Source: Gaetbulibacter sp. 4G1 (GTDB lineage: Bacteria > Bacteroidota > Bacteroidia > Flavobacteriales > Flavobacteriaceae). Taken from it: 64,000 bases of DNA. Positions 34,790 through 43,948 of this stretch are shown here, piece by piece. Positions within the stretch are counted from its first letter, which is position 1, and the number at the start of each line of letters is the position of its first letter. Below the pieces are notes generated by a model. That model was given only the letters and a program-made list of their open reading frames with translations. It made no database searches and was not told the origin of the DNA. The position numbers were made by a program, and so were the translations under genes. The stretch spans positions 1-64,000 of the forward strand of contig NZ_MDVN01000012.1 in the NCBI RefSeq assembly GCF_002741945.1, given 5' to 3'.

Positions 34790-37774
34790 ATGCAAAATAA
34801 AGGATTAGTAAAATTATTTGCTTTGTTATTCGGTTTGGTAAGTATTTATCAGTTATCGTTTACATTTAAGGCAAACCAAATAGAGAGCAATGCTCAAGAA
34901 ATTGCTATAAATAAAATAGCAGATACTGAAGAAGGCTACAGAGCCTTAAGAAGTATTGAAGAAGCAAATTATTTAGAGTCAATAGCTACTGATACCGTTT
35001 TTAATATAGGTATTGCAAAGTTCACTTATAACGAAGTGAAGCAAAAAGCTATGAATCTAGGTTTAGATTTAAAAGGAGGTATTAATGTTATATTACAAGT
35101 ATCGGTTAAAGATATTTTAAAAGGATTAGCAAATAATACTAAAGACCCTGTTTTTAATCAAGCGCTAGATAATGCTGCTGAAATTCAAAAAAACAGTCAA
35201 AACACATATTTAGAAGATTTCTTCGTGGCATTTGATGCTATTAAAGGTGATACCAAATTAGCATCTCCAGATATATTTTATACCAAAGCATTAGATGGTG
35301 AAATTGACGGAAGCATGAGTGATGATGAGGTTAAAGGCATCATAGAAACAAAAATTGATGAATCTATTGTATCTGCTTTTGAAGTTTTACGTAAACGTAT
35401 TGATGAATTTGGAGTAACTTCACCTAATATTCAGCGTTTAGGAACATCTGGCCGTATTTTAGTAGAATTACCAGGTGTTAAAGATGTTGAGCGTGCTACA
35501 GGATTATTACAAAGTACAGCACAATTAGAATTTTGGGATACTTATAAAGGCGAACAGTTTTTTCCATTTTTAGTGCAAGCTAATGATGTTTTAAAAGATA
35601 TTGTTAAAGTTGATGAGGCCCCTGAAGAAGCTGAATCTCAAGATGAAGAAAATGCTGAAGATTCACAAATTGATGCACTTTTAGGTGAAGCAGAGACCGA
35701 TTCAACTACAGTTGCAACAGTAAATCCGTTATTCGATTTAATTAAAGGTCAAGGTTACCAAGGCGGTCCAGTAATAGCACGTTTTGAATTAAAAGATAAA
35801 GAAACTGTTTTTAACTATTTAAGTTTACCACAAGTTAGAGCATTATTGCCTGCGGAACAGCGTTATGCGAAATTTGCTTTTGGTAAACCAGATAAAGATA
35901 GTGAACTTATAGATTTATACGCTTTAGTAGGAAATAGGGATAATATTCCTCAATTGAGTGGAGCGGTAGTTACAGATGCACGTAACCAATTTGGACCAAC
36001 AGGAAAATCTGAAGTATCTATGCAGATGAATGCTAAAGGTGCTAAGATATGGGAAGAAATGACTGGAGAGGCCTTTAATCAAGGTAGTAACATAGCAATT
36101 GTATTAGATGATATTGTGTATTCTGCTCCAGGAGTTACAACAGGTCCAATTGCAGGAGGAAGCTCTTCAATCTCAGGAGATTTTACATTAAACGAAGCTA
36201 TAGATTTAGCGAATGTTTTAAGAGCAGGTAAATTACCAGCATCAGCAGATATTATTCAAAGTGAAGTGGTAGGGCCATCATTAGGTCAAGAAGCTATCGA
36301 TAGTGGTACGATGTCGTTTATGATAGCTTTGGCTTTAGTATTAATATGGATGATTTTCTATTACGGAAAAGCTGGTGGATTTGCAGACTTAGCCATGATA
36401 TTAAACATCTTGTTAATCTTTGGTATATTATCAGGTTTAGGAGCTGTATTAACATTGCCAGGTATTGCTGGTATTGTTTTAACTATAGGTATGTCGGTCG
36501 ATGCTAACGTACTTATTTTCGAGCGTATTCGAGAAGAATTAGTTAAAGGGAAAGGTCAAAAAGAAGCTATTCAAGACGGATTTAGTAATGCACTATCATC
36601 TATTTTAGATGCTAATATTACTACAGGCTTAACAGCATTAATATTATTCATTTTTGGAACAGGACCTATTAAAGGTTTTGCTACAACTTTATTAATAGGT
36701 ATTGGTACGTCATTATTTACAGCAATCTTCATAACAAGATTATTGGTAGATTGGTATGTAAACAAAGGAGGTAAGTTAGATTTCTCTACGGCACTTACTA
36801 AAAAATTATTTAGAAATATAAGTATCGAATTTTTAAAGAAACGTAAAGTGGCTTATACTATTTCTGGAGTTTTTATTTTATTAAGCTTAGGGTCATTATT
36901 TACAAATAGTTTAGATCAAGGAGTCGATTTTGTTGGAGGTAGAACATACCAAGTCCGTTTTGCTCAAGATGTTAGTGCTTCAGAAATTACATCGACATTA
37001 TCAGATGTTTTTGGTAGTGCAGATGCTAAAACTTTTGGAGATGCTAATCAATTAAAAATCACAACAAAATATAAAGTAAATGAAACAGGTGCTGAAGTTG
37101 ATGAAGAATTAAGAAAATCATTATACACTGCATTAGTGCCACATTTAGACGGAGTCTCTTATGAAGATTTTATTAGCGATGCCGATACAAAAACTGTAGG
37201 TTTAATGAAGTACTACAAAGTAAGTCCTACCATTGCCGATGATATTAAGCAAGCATCATTCTGGGCTATTTTAGGATCATTAATTGTAGTATTTCTTTAT
37301 ATTTTAATGCGTTTTAAAAGATGGCAATACTCGCTTGGTGCAGTAGCAGCGGTTTTTCACGATGTATTAATTGTATTAGGTGTATTCTCATTAACGTATA
37401 AGTTTATGCCATTCAGCATGGAAATAGATCAAGCATTTATAGCCGCAATACTAACCGTTATTGGTTATTCGTTAAATGATACGGTGGTAGTATTCGATAG
37501 AATTCGTGAGTTCTTTAATGAACATACTTCTTGGGAATTTAATAAAGTTGTTAATGTTTCATTAAGTAGTACACTAAGTAGAACACTAAATACATCATTA
37601 ACAACGTTAGTAGTATTATTGGCTATCTTCATTTTTGGTGGAGATTCAATTAGAGGCTTTATGTTTGCCTTAATTGTAGGTGTAATAGTAGGTACGTATT
37701 CGTCTCTATTTATTGCGACACCAATAATGTATGATACAGTAAATAAATTGGAAGGAAAAAAGAAGAAAGACTAA
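34790..37774 (+). CDS. secDF: Fused protein translocase subunit SecDF
   Basis: The 994-aa protein joins SecD and SecF, which use the proton gradient to pull exported proteins through SecYEG. The SecD half has TM1 at 6-24, LGLDLKGGINVILQV near residue 95, a large periplasmic head with VLRKRIDEFGVTSPNIQRLG, and the TM2-6 block (VGPSLGQEAIDSG, GMSVDANVLIFERIREEL). The SecF half starts near residue 685 with GVDFVGGRTYQV and ends with IGYSLNDTVVVFDRIREFF. The fusion is usual in Bacteroidota. An acidic low-complexity insert (about 280-305, EEAESQDEENAEDS) in the head is a local peculiarity. Confidence 0.96.
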   Translation: MQNKGLVKLFALLFGLVSIYQLSFTFKANQIESNAQEIAINKIADTEEGYRALRSIEEANYLESIATDTVFNIGIAKFTYNEVKQKAMNLGLDLKGGINVILQVSVKDILKGLANNTKDPVFNQALDNAAEIQKNSQNTYLEDFFVAFDAIKGDTKLASPDIFYTKALDGEIDGSMSDDEVKGIIETKIDESIVSAFEVLRKRIDEFGVTSPNIQRLGTSGRILVELPGVKDVERATGLLQSTAQLEFWDTYKGEQFFPFLVQANDVLKDIVKVDEAPEEAESQDEENAEDSQIDALLGEAETDSTTVATVNPLFDLIKGQGYQGGPVIARFELKDKETVFNYLSLPQVRALLPAEQRYAKFAFGKPDKDSELIDLYALVGNRDNIPQLSGAVVTDARNQFGPTGKSEVSMQMNAKGAKIWEEMTGEAFNQGSNIAIVLDDIVYSAPGVTTGPIAGGSSSISGDFTLNEAIDLANVLRAGKLPASADIIQSEVVGPSLGQEAIDSGTMSFMIALALVLIWMIFYYGKAGGFADLAMILNILLIFGILSGLGAVLTLPGIAGIVLTIGMSVDANVLIFERIREELVKGKGQKEAIQDGFSNALSSILDANITTGLTALILFIFGTGPIKGFATTLLIGIGTSLFTAIFITRLLVDWYVNKGGKLDFSTALTKKLFRNISIEFLKKRKVAYTISGVFILLSLGSLFTNSLDQGVDFVGGRTYQVRFAQDVSASEITSTLSDVFGSADAKTFGDANQLKITTKYKVNETGAEVDEELRKSLYTALVPHLDGVSYEDFISDADTKTVGLMKYYKVSPTIADDIKQASFWAILGSLIVVFLYILMRFKRWQYSLGAVAAVFHDVLIVLGVFSLTYKFMPFSMEIDQAFIAAILTVIGYSLNDTVVVFDRIREFFNEHTSWEFNKVVNVSLSSTLSRTLNTSLTTLVVLLAIFIFGGDSIRGFMFALIVGVIVGTYSSLFIATPIMYDTVNKLEGKKKKD

Positions 37775-37797
37775 CTCAAATTTTTTTCTTTAATTGG

Positions 37798-37830
37798 AAA
37801 GCCTATCATGTATTTGATAGGCTTTTTTAT
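37798..37830. terminator. Intrinsic terminator between secDF and the YdhR-like gene
   Basis: AAAGCCTATCA pairs with TGATAGGCTTT around a short loop, with a T-run on the secDF side. The A-rich 5' flank allows weaker termination of the opposite strand. Confidence 0.88.
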
Positions 37831-37858
37831 TGAAAACATGTTATTTATAATAAGTAAC

Positions 37859-38149
37859 TTATTTGTTTCTTAACTGAAAAAGAATATCCATAATCTCAAT
37901 ATCTGGAGCTTCAATAATTTCGTAAGCTTCAGGAATACTTTTTGCTAAATCAGACTCTCGATATGCATTAAGTGATTCTTGAGAATCCCAAATGTATATT
38001 CCACCATATTGATCAGGCTGACCAGTTTTTACATAGTATTTTTGTAAAAGCCCTGGGATCGCTTCGAACTGAGGTTGTCGCTTCTTTGCCCTAATTAAAA
38101 GTTCTTTTTCTGGAAGAGAAGATTTTAATTTAATAATCTGTAAAATCAT
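37859..38149 (-). CDS. YdhR-like putative monooxygenase (dimeric alpha-beta barrel)
   Basis: The 96-aa protein fits the ABM/YdhR fold: IIKLKSSLPEKELLIRAKKRQPQFEAIPGLLQKY, then YGGIYIWDSQESLNAYRES. No cofactor is required in related small monooxygenases, and many members have no known substrate. The KYYVKTGQPDQYGGIYIWDS strand pair is diagnostic of YdhR-type proteins. It is a single gene with the shared terminator downstream. Confidence 0.78.
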   Translation of the reverse strand: MILQIIKLKSSLPEKELLIRAKKRQPQFEAIPGLLQKYYVKTGQPDQYGGIYIWDSQESLNAYRESDLAKSIPEAYEIIEAPDIEIMDILFQLRNK

Positions 38150-38246
38150 ATGGTTTGGTTTTAATGTTCTATATCAGCTTTAAAACGAATTTGGACATTT
38201 TTTCTAATAAGTCAAGCTTTACCAAAATACAGAACATTTGTCTTTT

Positions 38247-38609
38247 TTATATGTCTTCTACAAAAAAGATAGCATTGTTATTCAAATCGTAAAACCCAAA
38301 TTCATTTGTACCCCAATCGGTTTTAAGTCGTAATTTATTTTTGTTTACTGTACCGCGTTTTACAAATTCGTCAAAAAGAGGCTGAATGTTTTTTACAAAT
38401 ATTTTAATAACAGATCCACCAAGTAATGGGTCATCATCAGTGTTAGCATGCCATTGTAAATGAATATAAAGCTTATCACGTTTTAAAACTGCGTACATAC
38501 TATCCTTATGTACTAAAGTAAAACCAACATTATCAATATACCAAGTTACATCTCTATCAATATGAGATGATGGTAATACGGGTGAGATATTTAATAAGTC
38601 TGTATTCAT
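38247..38609 (-). CDS. VOC-family bleomycin-resistance-like protein
   Basis: The 120-aa protein resembles the small binding-type VOC proteins: SPVLPSSHIDRDVTWYIDNVGF at the start, AVLKRDKLYIHLQW in the middle, and FGFYDLNNNAIFFVEDI at the end. Metal ligands are not obvious, as in BLMA-type drug-binding proteins that lack a metal. Its start overlaps the end of the DUF192 gene by four bases, so the two are probably translationally coupled. Confidence 0.85.
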   Translation of the reverse strand: MNTDLLNISPVLPSSHIDRDVTWYIDNVGFTLVHKDSMYAVLKRDKLYIHLQWHANTDDDPLLGGSVIKIFVKNIQPLFDEFVKRGTVNKNKLRLKTDWGTNEFGFYDLNNNAIFFVEDI

Positions 38610-39091
38610 TTAGTGTAACCAATGCTATCACCTACTGAAAGTTTCCATGTATCAACTAAACCAGCATTAACCTCTAAAACATATTTTGCAGGTGAATTTG
38701 ACGGTAATGAATTTTCATCAAAAGGTTTTGCGTTTTTTTGAAAACTAACAATAGTTTTGCTATCATTAATAAAAATTAAATCTAACGGAATTTTTGTGTT
38801 CTTCATATAAAAAGAACGTTCGCTAACATCATCAAAAACAAACAACATGCCTTGGTTGTTTTTCATAGAATTTCTATACATCAAACCTGTTTGGGTTTCA
38901 TATTCAGTATTAGCAATTTCTATATCTATAACTACTTTTGTTGAATCTGTAGTTGTTTTATAAAGCGTTAGCTCACCTTCTTTAGTAAAAGGAACTTCCG
39001 TTTGTTTTATAACTTTTTTATCTTCTTTACAAGATAATATACTTGCCGAAATTAATAATATAAGAAATAGTTTAGAATACTTAAAAAGCAT
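38606..39091 (-). CDS. DUF192-family lipoprotein
   Basis: The 161-aa protein has a lipoprotein signal (ISASILSCKED). A DUF192 domain (about 50-160) contains EIANTEYETQTGLMYRNSM, GMLFVFDD, SFYMKNTKIPLDLIFI and VLEVNAGLVDTWKLSVGD. The family is common in bacteria and archaea and has no settled function. It starts one base after the stop of lgt's neighbouring frame (lgt ends at 39093), so it belongs to the lgt transcription unit, which makes sense as Lgt would lipidate it. Confidence 0.9.
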   Translation of the reverse strand: MLFKYSKLFLILLISASILSCKEDKKVIKQTEVPFTKEGELTLYKTTTDSTKVVIDIEIANTEYETQTGLMYRNSMKNNQGMLFVFDDVSERSFYMKNTKIPLDLIFINDSKTIVSFQKNAKPFDENSLPSNSPAKYVLEVNAGLVDTWKLSVGDSIGYTK

Positions 39092-39092
39092 T

Positions 39093-40034
39093 TTATTTAG
39101 TATTAGTTTTTGGTTTGTAAATAAACATAAAATATAAACCTATAAGTATAAACGGAATACTTAACCATTGTCCAGTTTGTAAACCATACCAGTCAATATA
39201 TTCATCACCCTGTGGTTCTTTAACATACTCAACAAAGAAACGAACAGTCCAAAGTAAAATTAAAAACAAACCAAATAAAAACCCAGTCTGGTCTCTTTTT
39301 GGTGTTTTTAAATAGAAATACCATAAAATTAAAAATACAAAAATATAACAAAACGATTCGTATAATTGAGCTGGGTGCCTGTAGGGTACAACATTCAGCC
39401 ACTCAGGGTTATTTGCTATTGCATTATATGCTTCTTGTACATCTTTAATACCTGTAACACGAGTTACATCTCTTTTATATCCAGGTTTGCCGTAATAATC
39501 TTGAATAAAGCGTACACCTAATGAAAAATCTTTAGATTCGACTACTCTTCCAATAATTTCAGAATTTATAAAGTTTCCAATCCTAATAAAAACGGCACCA
39601 GAAGCAACAGAAATAACTACACGATCTAAAATCCAAAGTAATGATTTGTAGTTGTATTTTTTTCGATATAAGTACATCCCTATAATAATACCAATAGCAG
39701 CACCATGGCTTGCTAATCCCTGAAAACCTGTAAATTCAAAGCCGCCTTTAAATTTAAAAGGGAGAAAAATACTGAAAAAGTCTTGAGTTATTAATTCAGA
39801 TTGATAAAATAAAACATGCCCCAAACGTGCCCCAAGCATGGTGGCGAAAACGGTATAAATAAATAAGGGGTCTAAATAGGTTAGTGATACTTTTTCTTTA
39901 GTAAAAATACGTTTCATAATGTACCAACCAGTTACAAAAGCAACAACCCACATTAAGCTGTAAAAATGAAGCTTAAAATTACCAACTATATCAATTCCTG
40001 TTATAGGGTTCCAATCAAATTTTAAAAGATGCAT
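39093..40034 (-). CDS. lgt: Prolipoprotein diacylglyceryl transferase
   Basis: The 313-aa, seven-helix inner-membrane enzyme transfers diacylglycerol from phosphatidylglycerol to the lipobox Cys of prolipoproteins. Signature elements are MLGARLGHVLFY, FQGLASHGAAIGIIIG, and RIGNFINSEIIGR with the essential Arg and Asn, plus HPAQLYESF near the C-terminus. An insertion at about 170-205 makes it slightly longer than E. coli Lgt. It is upstream of the DUF192 lipoprotein and downstream of two PPIase lipoprotein genes. Confidence 0.95.
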   Translation of the reverse strand: MHLLKFDWNPITGIDIVGNFKLHFYSLMWVVAFVTGWYIMKRIFTKEKVSLTYLDPLFIYTVFATMLGARLGHVLFYQSELITQDFFSIFLPFKFKGGFEFTGFQGLASHGAAIGIIIGMYLYRKKYNYKSLLWILDRVVISVASGAVFIRIGNFINSEIIGRVVESKDFSLGVRFIQDYYGKPGYKRDVTRVTGIKDVQEAYNAIANNPEWLNVVPYRHPAQLYESFCYIFVFLILWYFYLKTPKRDQTGFLFGLFLILLWTVRFFVEYVKEPQGDEYIDWYGLQTGQWLSIPFILIGLYFMFIYKPKTNTK

Positions 40035-40085
40035 ATGCTTATGTTTTAAAGCGTAAATATAAGGTTTGCTATACGTTTTGAGTGA

Positions 40086-41201
40086 TTATTTAACAATTTC
40101 TAAAATCTCAACTTCAAATATAATATTAGATTTGGGCGGAATACCTCGGTTTCCTGCTTCGCCATAAGCCAAATGATAAGGAATAAATAAAGTCGCTTGA
40201 TCTCCAACATTGAGTTGTTGTAAACCTTCTTTAAAACCAGAAATCATTCTTGCATTCGGACTTAAATTAGCTGTTAGTGGTTGGTATTGATCTGCTAATT
40301 TGCGTTTTTCGTTTACAGCATCTAGCGCTTCAGCAGTTTTTAAACTGCTTGTTTCTAGTAATTTACCATTTTCAAAATAAACAGCGTAATCTGTTAAAAC
40401 TTTATGAGTTTCTTTTAATTTCTCCCCATTGCCTTTTTTTGTTATAGTATATTGTAAGCCTGATGGTAATGTAATTGCTTTTTCTTGTTGCTTATTAAAT
40501 TTTTCTTTTGATGCTTTTATAATAGCTTCGGCTTTGGCCTTTTTCTCTTTTTCTAAACGATCGACCTCTGCAAAATGGTTAATAAAAATTTTAGGAGCAT
40601 CAAATTTTTTAGCTTCTTTTCCTTTTCTAATAATATTTAATTCATCTATTACAACAGCTTCTATAGGCTTATTTCTAGAATCAACTTTAACTTTTGATAT
40701 TGTATCAAGAATATCTGCACCTAAAACTAATTCGCCAAAAACACTATGTCTATTATCTAAATGTGGTTTCGGAACTTCGGTTATAAAAAACTGACTTCCG
40801 TTCGAGTTTGGGCCAGGGTTTGCCATTGATAAAATACCTAGCGTATCATGCTTTAAATCGGGATGAAACTCGTCATTAAATTTATAACCTGGACTCCCAG
40901 CCCCAGTACCTAATGGATCTCCACCTTGAATCATGAATTTATCCATAACACGATGAAAAATAAGACCATTGTAAAATTTCTTTTCTCTATATAAACTATC
41001 TACCATGGTATTAGTACCTTCTGCCAACGATACAAAGTTTGCTACTGTAATTGGAGCTTTTTTATAATTTAATTTGGCTACCATAACACCTTTTGTGGTT
41101 ACAAATTCAGCATACATTCCGTCTTCAAGATTTGGGTATTGTGCCTTGCAAGATGTTAAGCTTATTAAAAAAGCTAAACTTAAAATTTTTATAATTCGCA
41201 T
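40086..41201 (-). CDS. Dual cyclophilin-FKBP peptidyl-prolyl isomerase lipoprotein
   Basis: The 371-aa protein has a lipobox (ISLTSCKAQ) and an N-terminal cyclophilin domain (about 30-195) with ITVANFVSLAEG, FHRVMDKFMIQGGDP, NGSQFFITEV and LDNRHSVFGELV. A charged helical linker (about 205-245) leads to a C-terminal FKBP domain (about 248-371) with GFKEGLQQLNVGDQATLFIP and YGEAGNRGIPPKSNIIFEVE. The FKBP domain carries an insertion between its first strands. Fusions of the two immunophilin types are known in Flavobacterium and some protists. It should fold secreted or periplasmic proteins. It lies next to gldI, another FKBP lipoprotein. Confidence 0.93.
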   Translation of the reverse strand: MRIIKILSLAFLISLTSCKAQYPNLEDGMYAEFVTTKGVMVAKLNYKKAPITVANFVSLAEGTNTMVDSLYREKKFYNGLIFHRVMDKFMIQGGDPLGTGAGSPGYKFNDEFHPDLKHDTLGILSMANPGPNSNGSQFFITEVPKPHLDNRHSVFGELVLGADILDTISKVKVDSRNKPIEAVVIDELNIIRKGKEAKKFDAPKIFINHFAEVDRLEKEKKAKAEAIIKASKEKFNKQQEKAITLPSGLQYTITKKGNGEKLKETHKVLTDYAVYFENGKLLETSSLKTAEALDAVNEKRKLADQYQPLTANLSPNARMISGFKEGLQQLNVGDQATLFIPYHLAYGEAGNRGIPPKSNIIFEVEILEIVK

Positions 41202-41208
41202 AATTAAT

Positions 41209-41760
41209 TTAATTGGATTGATTTTGGGTAATAGAATTTATAGTTACTTCGCAGATTAGAGGTGTATTTGAACCTATTTTATTCTGGTCGCCATAATAGC
41301 CATAAGCTTTTAGAGAAGGAAATAGAAAAGTAACTGTCTCTCCTGTTTTCATAAGTTTTAACCCTTCTCGCAAACCTGTGAATAATTCTTCTTGATCCAT
41401 GGCATAGGTTTGTGTTTTAATATCTTCTTTTGAATAGATTAAAGCACCATCTAGGTTTTTTATGTTGTAGTTGTAGTTTATAATATCTCCAAAAATTGGG
41501 GTTTTTAAAGTGTCGATATCTGCTCTAGTATTATAAAAATACCAAAAGCCACTATCTGAAGCGATATAATCGTTCTCCTTTTTTTGAGCCATAAGTTTTT
41601 GAATACTTGCCTGCTCTTTAGCATTCAATTTTTTATTACGTTCAACAGAAGCATCAATAAAAGAACCTGTTTTTACAGAAATAGGTTTTCTGGCTTCAGG
41701 AGTTTTACAGCTAAATAATAAAAGAAGTGCAAATACTATGGTTAATTGTTTAGTCATCAT
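41209..41760 (-). CDS. gldI: Gliding-motility-associated peptidyl-prolyl isomerase GldI
   Basis: The 183-aa FKBP-type lipoprotein has a lipobox (LLLLFSCKTP) and a helical region RNKKLNAKEQASIQKLMAQK. The FKBP domain (about 90-183) contains IFGDIINYNYNIKNLDG, ELFTGLREGLKLMKTGETV and AYGYYGDQNKIGSNTPLICEV. Its organisation matches GldI, needed for gliding motility and T9SS function in Flavobacterium johnsoniae. It overlaps the DHH phosphoesterase by 11 bases and precedes the dual PPIase by seven bases. Confidence 0.9.
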   Translation of the reverse strand: MMTKQLTIVFALLLLFSCKTPEARKPISVKTGSFIDASVERNKKLNAKEQASIQKLMAQKKENDYIASDSGFWYFYNTRADIDTLKTPIFGDIINYNYNIKNLDGALIYSKEDIKTQTYAMDQEELFTGLREGLKLMKTGETVTFLFPSLKAYGYYGDQNKIGSNTPLICEVTINSITQNQSN

Positions 41761-42769
41761 TCAGGGCTTTATTATAACTAGGCAATATACTAATAAATTT
41801 TTCGACTGTGTCTTTCAAAGACAACTCACTTCTTCCACCAGCAGCATTGGTGTGCCCTCCACCATTAAAATGAGCACGAGAAAACTCGTTTACAGAAAAG
41901 TTACCTTTTGATCGTAACGAAATTTTTATAATACCTTCTTGCTTGTCTTCAATAAAAATAGCAGCTAAAACAATATTTTCTAATGATAAACCATAATTTA
42001 CAACACCTTCGGTATCCCCTTTTTTATAATTGAAAGTATTAAGTTCCTCTTGTGAAAGTGTTATATAAGATGCTCTTGATTCTGGTATTACTTTTAAATT
42101 GCTTAAGGCACGGCCTAATAACTGTAACCTTTCATAACTATTTGTATCATAAACATTATTATGAATTTGAGTATTATCTGCACCTTTTTCAATAAGTTTA
42201 GCTATAATTTGATGTGTTTTACTTGTAGTTGAAGGAAACCTGAAAGAGCCAGTATCTGTCATAATACCAACATATAAACATGTTGCAATATTAGAATCGA
42301 TAATAGCTGCATCTCCTAACATATCTATAAAATGATAAATCATTTCTGCAGTAGAACTCATATTCACATCCGAGAACATATAAGTTGCATAATCATCTGG
42401 TGTTTGATGATGGTCTATCATTATTTTAATAGCAGAACTTTTCGCTAAAACGGTTTCCATATTCCCAGTTCTATGGAAAGCATTAAAATCTAAAGTGAAA
42501 ATAATATCAGTAGTTTCAATTAAATTTTCACATGTTTCAGTTTGAGAATCGTGTTTTAAAATAGTTTCATTACCAGGTATCCATTTTAAAAAAGTTGGAT
42601 AATCATTAGGCACCATAACTGTAACATTATGGTTGTGTTTTAATAAATAATGATATAATCCTAAAGTAGATCCAATTGCATCTCCATCAGGGTTTTTATG
42701 CGGCACTATTACTATCTTTTTTTGTGTAGCTAATAATTGTTTTATATTCTTGATGTCTTCTTTCGTCAT
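41750..42769 (-). CDS. DHH-family phosphoesterase (NrnA-like)
   Basis: The 339-aa protein carries the DHH/DHHA1 architecture: PHKNPDGDAIGSTLGL (motif I), an FTLDFNAFHRTGN segment, MIDHHQTPDD (DHH motif), ADNTQIHNNVYD and a C-terminal GGGHTNAAGG (DHHA1). Enzymes of this group degrade nanoRNA and/or 3'-phosphoadenosine 5'-phosphate using Mn. It is the first gene of the minus-strand run leading to gldI, and it lies next to the divergent ndk gene. Confidence 0.92.
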   Translation of the reverse strand: MTKEDIKNIKQLLATQKKIVIVPHKNPDGDAIGSTLGLYHYLLKHNHNVTVMVPNDYPTFLKWIPGNETILKHDSQTETCENLIETTDIIFTLDFNAFHRTGNMETVLAKSSAIKIMIDHHQTPDDYATYMFSDVNMSSTAEMIYHFIDMLGDAAIIDSNIATCLYVGIMTDTGSFRFPSTTSKTHQIIAKLIEKGADNTQIHNNVYDTNSYERLQLLGRALSNLKVIPESRASYITLSQEELNTFNYKKGDTEGVVNYGLSLENIVLAAIFIEDKQEGIIKISLRSKGNFSVNEFSRAHFNGGGHTNAAGGRSELSLKDTVEKFISILPSYNKALNDD

Positions 42770-42807
42770 AGGTAGCGAATATACAATTTTTTTAAAACTG
42801 GATTGCC

Positions 42808-42837
42808 TTGTTTTTATCTAGAAATACATTACTTTTG
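42808..42837 (+). promoter_or_regulatory. Canonical Bacteroidota promoter of ndk
   Basis: TTG at 42808-42810 and TACTTTTG at 42830-42837 are separated by 19 bases, the best match to the TTTG/TAnnTTTG promoter type in this window. The ndk ATG is 21 bases downstream. Confidence 0.75.
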
Positions 42838-42858
42838 CTGCCAATAAAAAATAATCAA

Positions 42859-43278
42859 ATGGCAACAAATAGAACATTTACTATGCTTAAGCCAGATGCT
42901 GTTGAAAAAGGACACATTGGCGCAATATTAGAAAAAATTTCAGCTTCAGGGTTTAGAATTGTAGCGATGAAATTAACACAAATGACAAAAGCTGACGCTC
43001 AAGCATTTTATGCAATACATAACGAACGCCCATTTTTTGGTGAGTTAGTAGAATACATGACTCGTGGACCAATTGTAGCGGCTATTTTAGAAAAGGATAA
43101 TGCAGTTGAAGATTTTAGAACATTAATAGGGGCTACAAATCCTGCTGATGCAGCTGAAGGAACTATACGTAAACTTTATGCGGCTTCTATTGGAGAAAAC
43201 GCAGTACACGGAAGTGATAGCGATGATAACGCTGCTATTGAAGGTGCTTTCCATTTTTCAGGTAGAGAGATGTTTTAA
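42859..43278 (+). CDS. ndk: Nucleoside diphosphate kinase
   Basis: The 139-aa enzyme transfers the gamma-phosphate of ATP to NDPs through a phosphohistidine. The frame opens at 42808, but that part overlaps the promoter. ATG 42859 gives [20 protein letters not shown], the standard NDK start. The active His is in [12 protein letters not shown], and the [12 protein letters not shown] segment is present. It is monocistronic with a strong terminator. Confidence 0.96.
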   Translation: MATNRTFTMLKPDAVEKGHIGAILEKISASGFRIVAMKLTQMTKADAQAFYAIHNERPFFGELVEYMTRGPIVAAILEKDNAVEDFRTLIGATNPADAAEGTIRKLYAASIGENAVHGSDSDDNAAIEGAFHFSGREMF

Positions 43279-43303
43279 TTAGCATTTAAAAAAATATATT
43301 AAA

Positions 43304-43335
43304 AAATCCCGCAACATTGTTGCGGGATTTTTGTT
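43304..43335. terminator. Bidirectional intrinsic terminator between ndk and cold-shock gene
   Basis: AAATCCCGCAAC (43304-43315) pairs with GTTGCGGGATTT (43319-43330). It is GC-rich with A/T tracts on both sides, ending the convergent ndk and cold-shock transcripts. Confidence 0.92.
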
Positions 43336-43358
43336 TTAAAAAAGTCTTTTATATTTTA

Positions 43359-43550
43359 CTAAACTACTTTAACGTTTACGGCATTTAATCCTTTTCTGCC
43401 TTCCTGTAAATCAAATTCAACTAAGTCGCCTTCGTTAATTTCATCGATTAATCCAGAAATATGGACAAAATGTTCTTTGTTTGAACCTTCTTCAGTTATA
43501 AATCCGAATCCTTTAGAATCGTTGAAGAATTTTACTGTTCCTTTACTCAT
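43359..43550 (-). CDS. Cold-shock domain protein, tandem copy 1
   Basis: The 63-aa CspA-type single-stranded nucleic acid binding protein has RNP1 SKGFGFI and RNP2 KEHFVHIS. Such proteins act as RNA chaperones. It is nearly identical to the copy at 43660-43851 (shared start MSKGTVKFFNDSKGFGFI), indicating a recent tandem duplication. Each copy has its own leader and terminator, so they can be regulated separately. Confidence 0.95.
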   Translation of the reverse strand: MSKGTVKFFNDSKGFGFITEEGSNKEHFVHISGLIDEINEGDLVEFDLQEGRKGLNAVNVKVV

Positions 43551-43605
43551 TGTTTTAAATATTAAATTAATTATTAATAAGTAAGCAAACTTGATGCCAC
43601 AAAAA

Positions 43606-43632
43606 AAAGCCTATCAAATAAATGATAGGCTC
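43606..43632 (-). terminator. Intrinsic terminator of cold-shock copy 2
   Basis: On the minus strand AGCCTATCA (from 43631) pairs with TGATAGGCT (to 43608) and runs into eight Ts. It separates the two cold-shock genes. Confidence 0.88.
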
Positions 43633-43659
43633 TTAGTTGTAATTGTTAAAGTATATATA

Positions 43660-43851
43660 TTAGATTACTTTTACGTTTACGGCGTTTAATCCTTTTCTAC
43701 CTTCTTGTAGATCGAATTCAACATTGTCGCCTTCACGAATTTCATCGATAAGTCCTGAAATGTGTACGAAATGTTCTTTGTTGTTGTCTTCTTCAACGAT
43801 AAATCCAAAACCTTTAGAGTCATTGAAAAATTTTACGGTACCTTTACTCAT
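43660..43851 (-). CDS. Cold-shock domain protein, tandem copy 2
   Basis: The frame is open back to 43899, but ATG 43851 matches the start of the tandem copy and of CspA proteins. The 63-aa protein has RNP1 SKGFGFI and RNP2 KEHFVHIS. It differs from copy 1 in a few positions (for example IVEEDNN versus ITEEGSN). It presumably acts as an RNA chaperone. Confidence 0.95.
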   Translation of the reverse strand: MSKGTVKFFNDSKGFGFIVEEDNNKEHFVHISGLIDEIREGDNVEFDLQEGRKGLNAVNVKVI

Positions 43852-43948
43852 TGTATTTGTATTAAAATAATTAAGATTCAAAGGTAATACAAAAAACAAT
43901 ACATAAGTAGTTTTAATAAAAAAAAATCGATTAGTTTAAAAATTCTAA

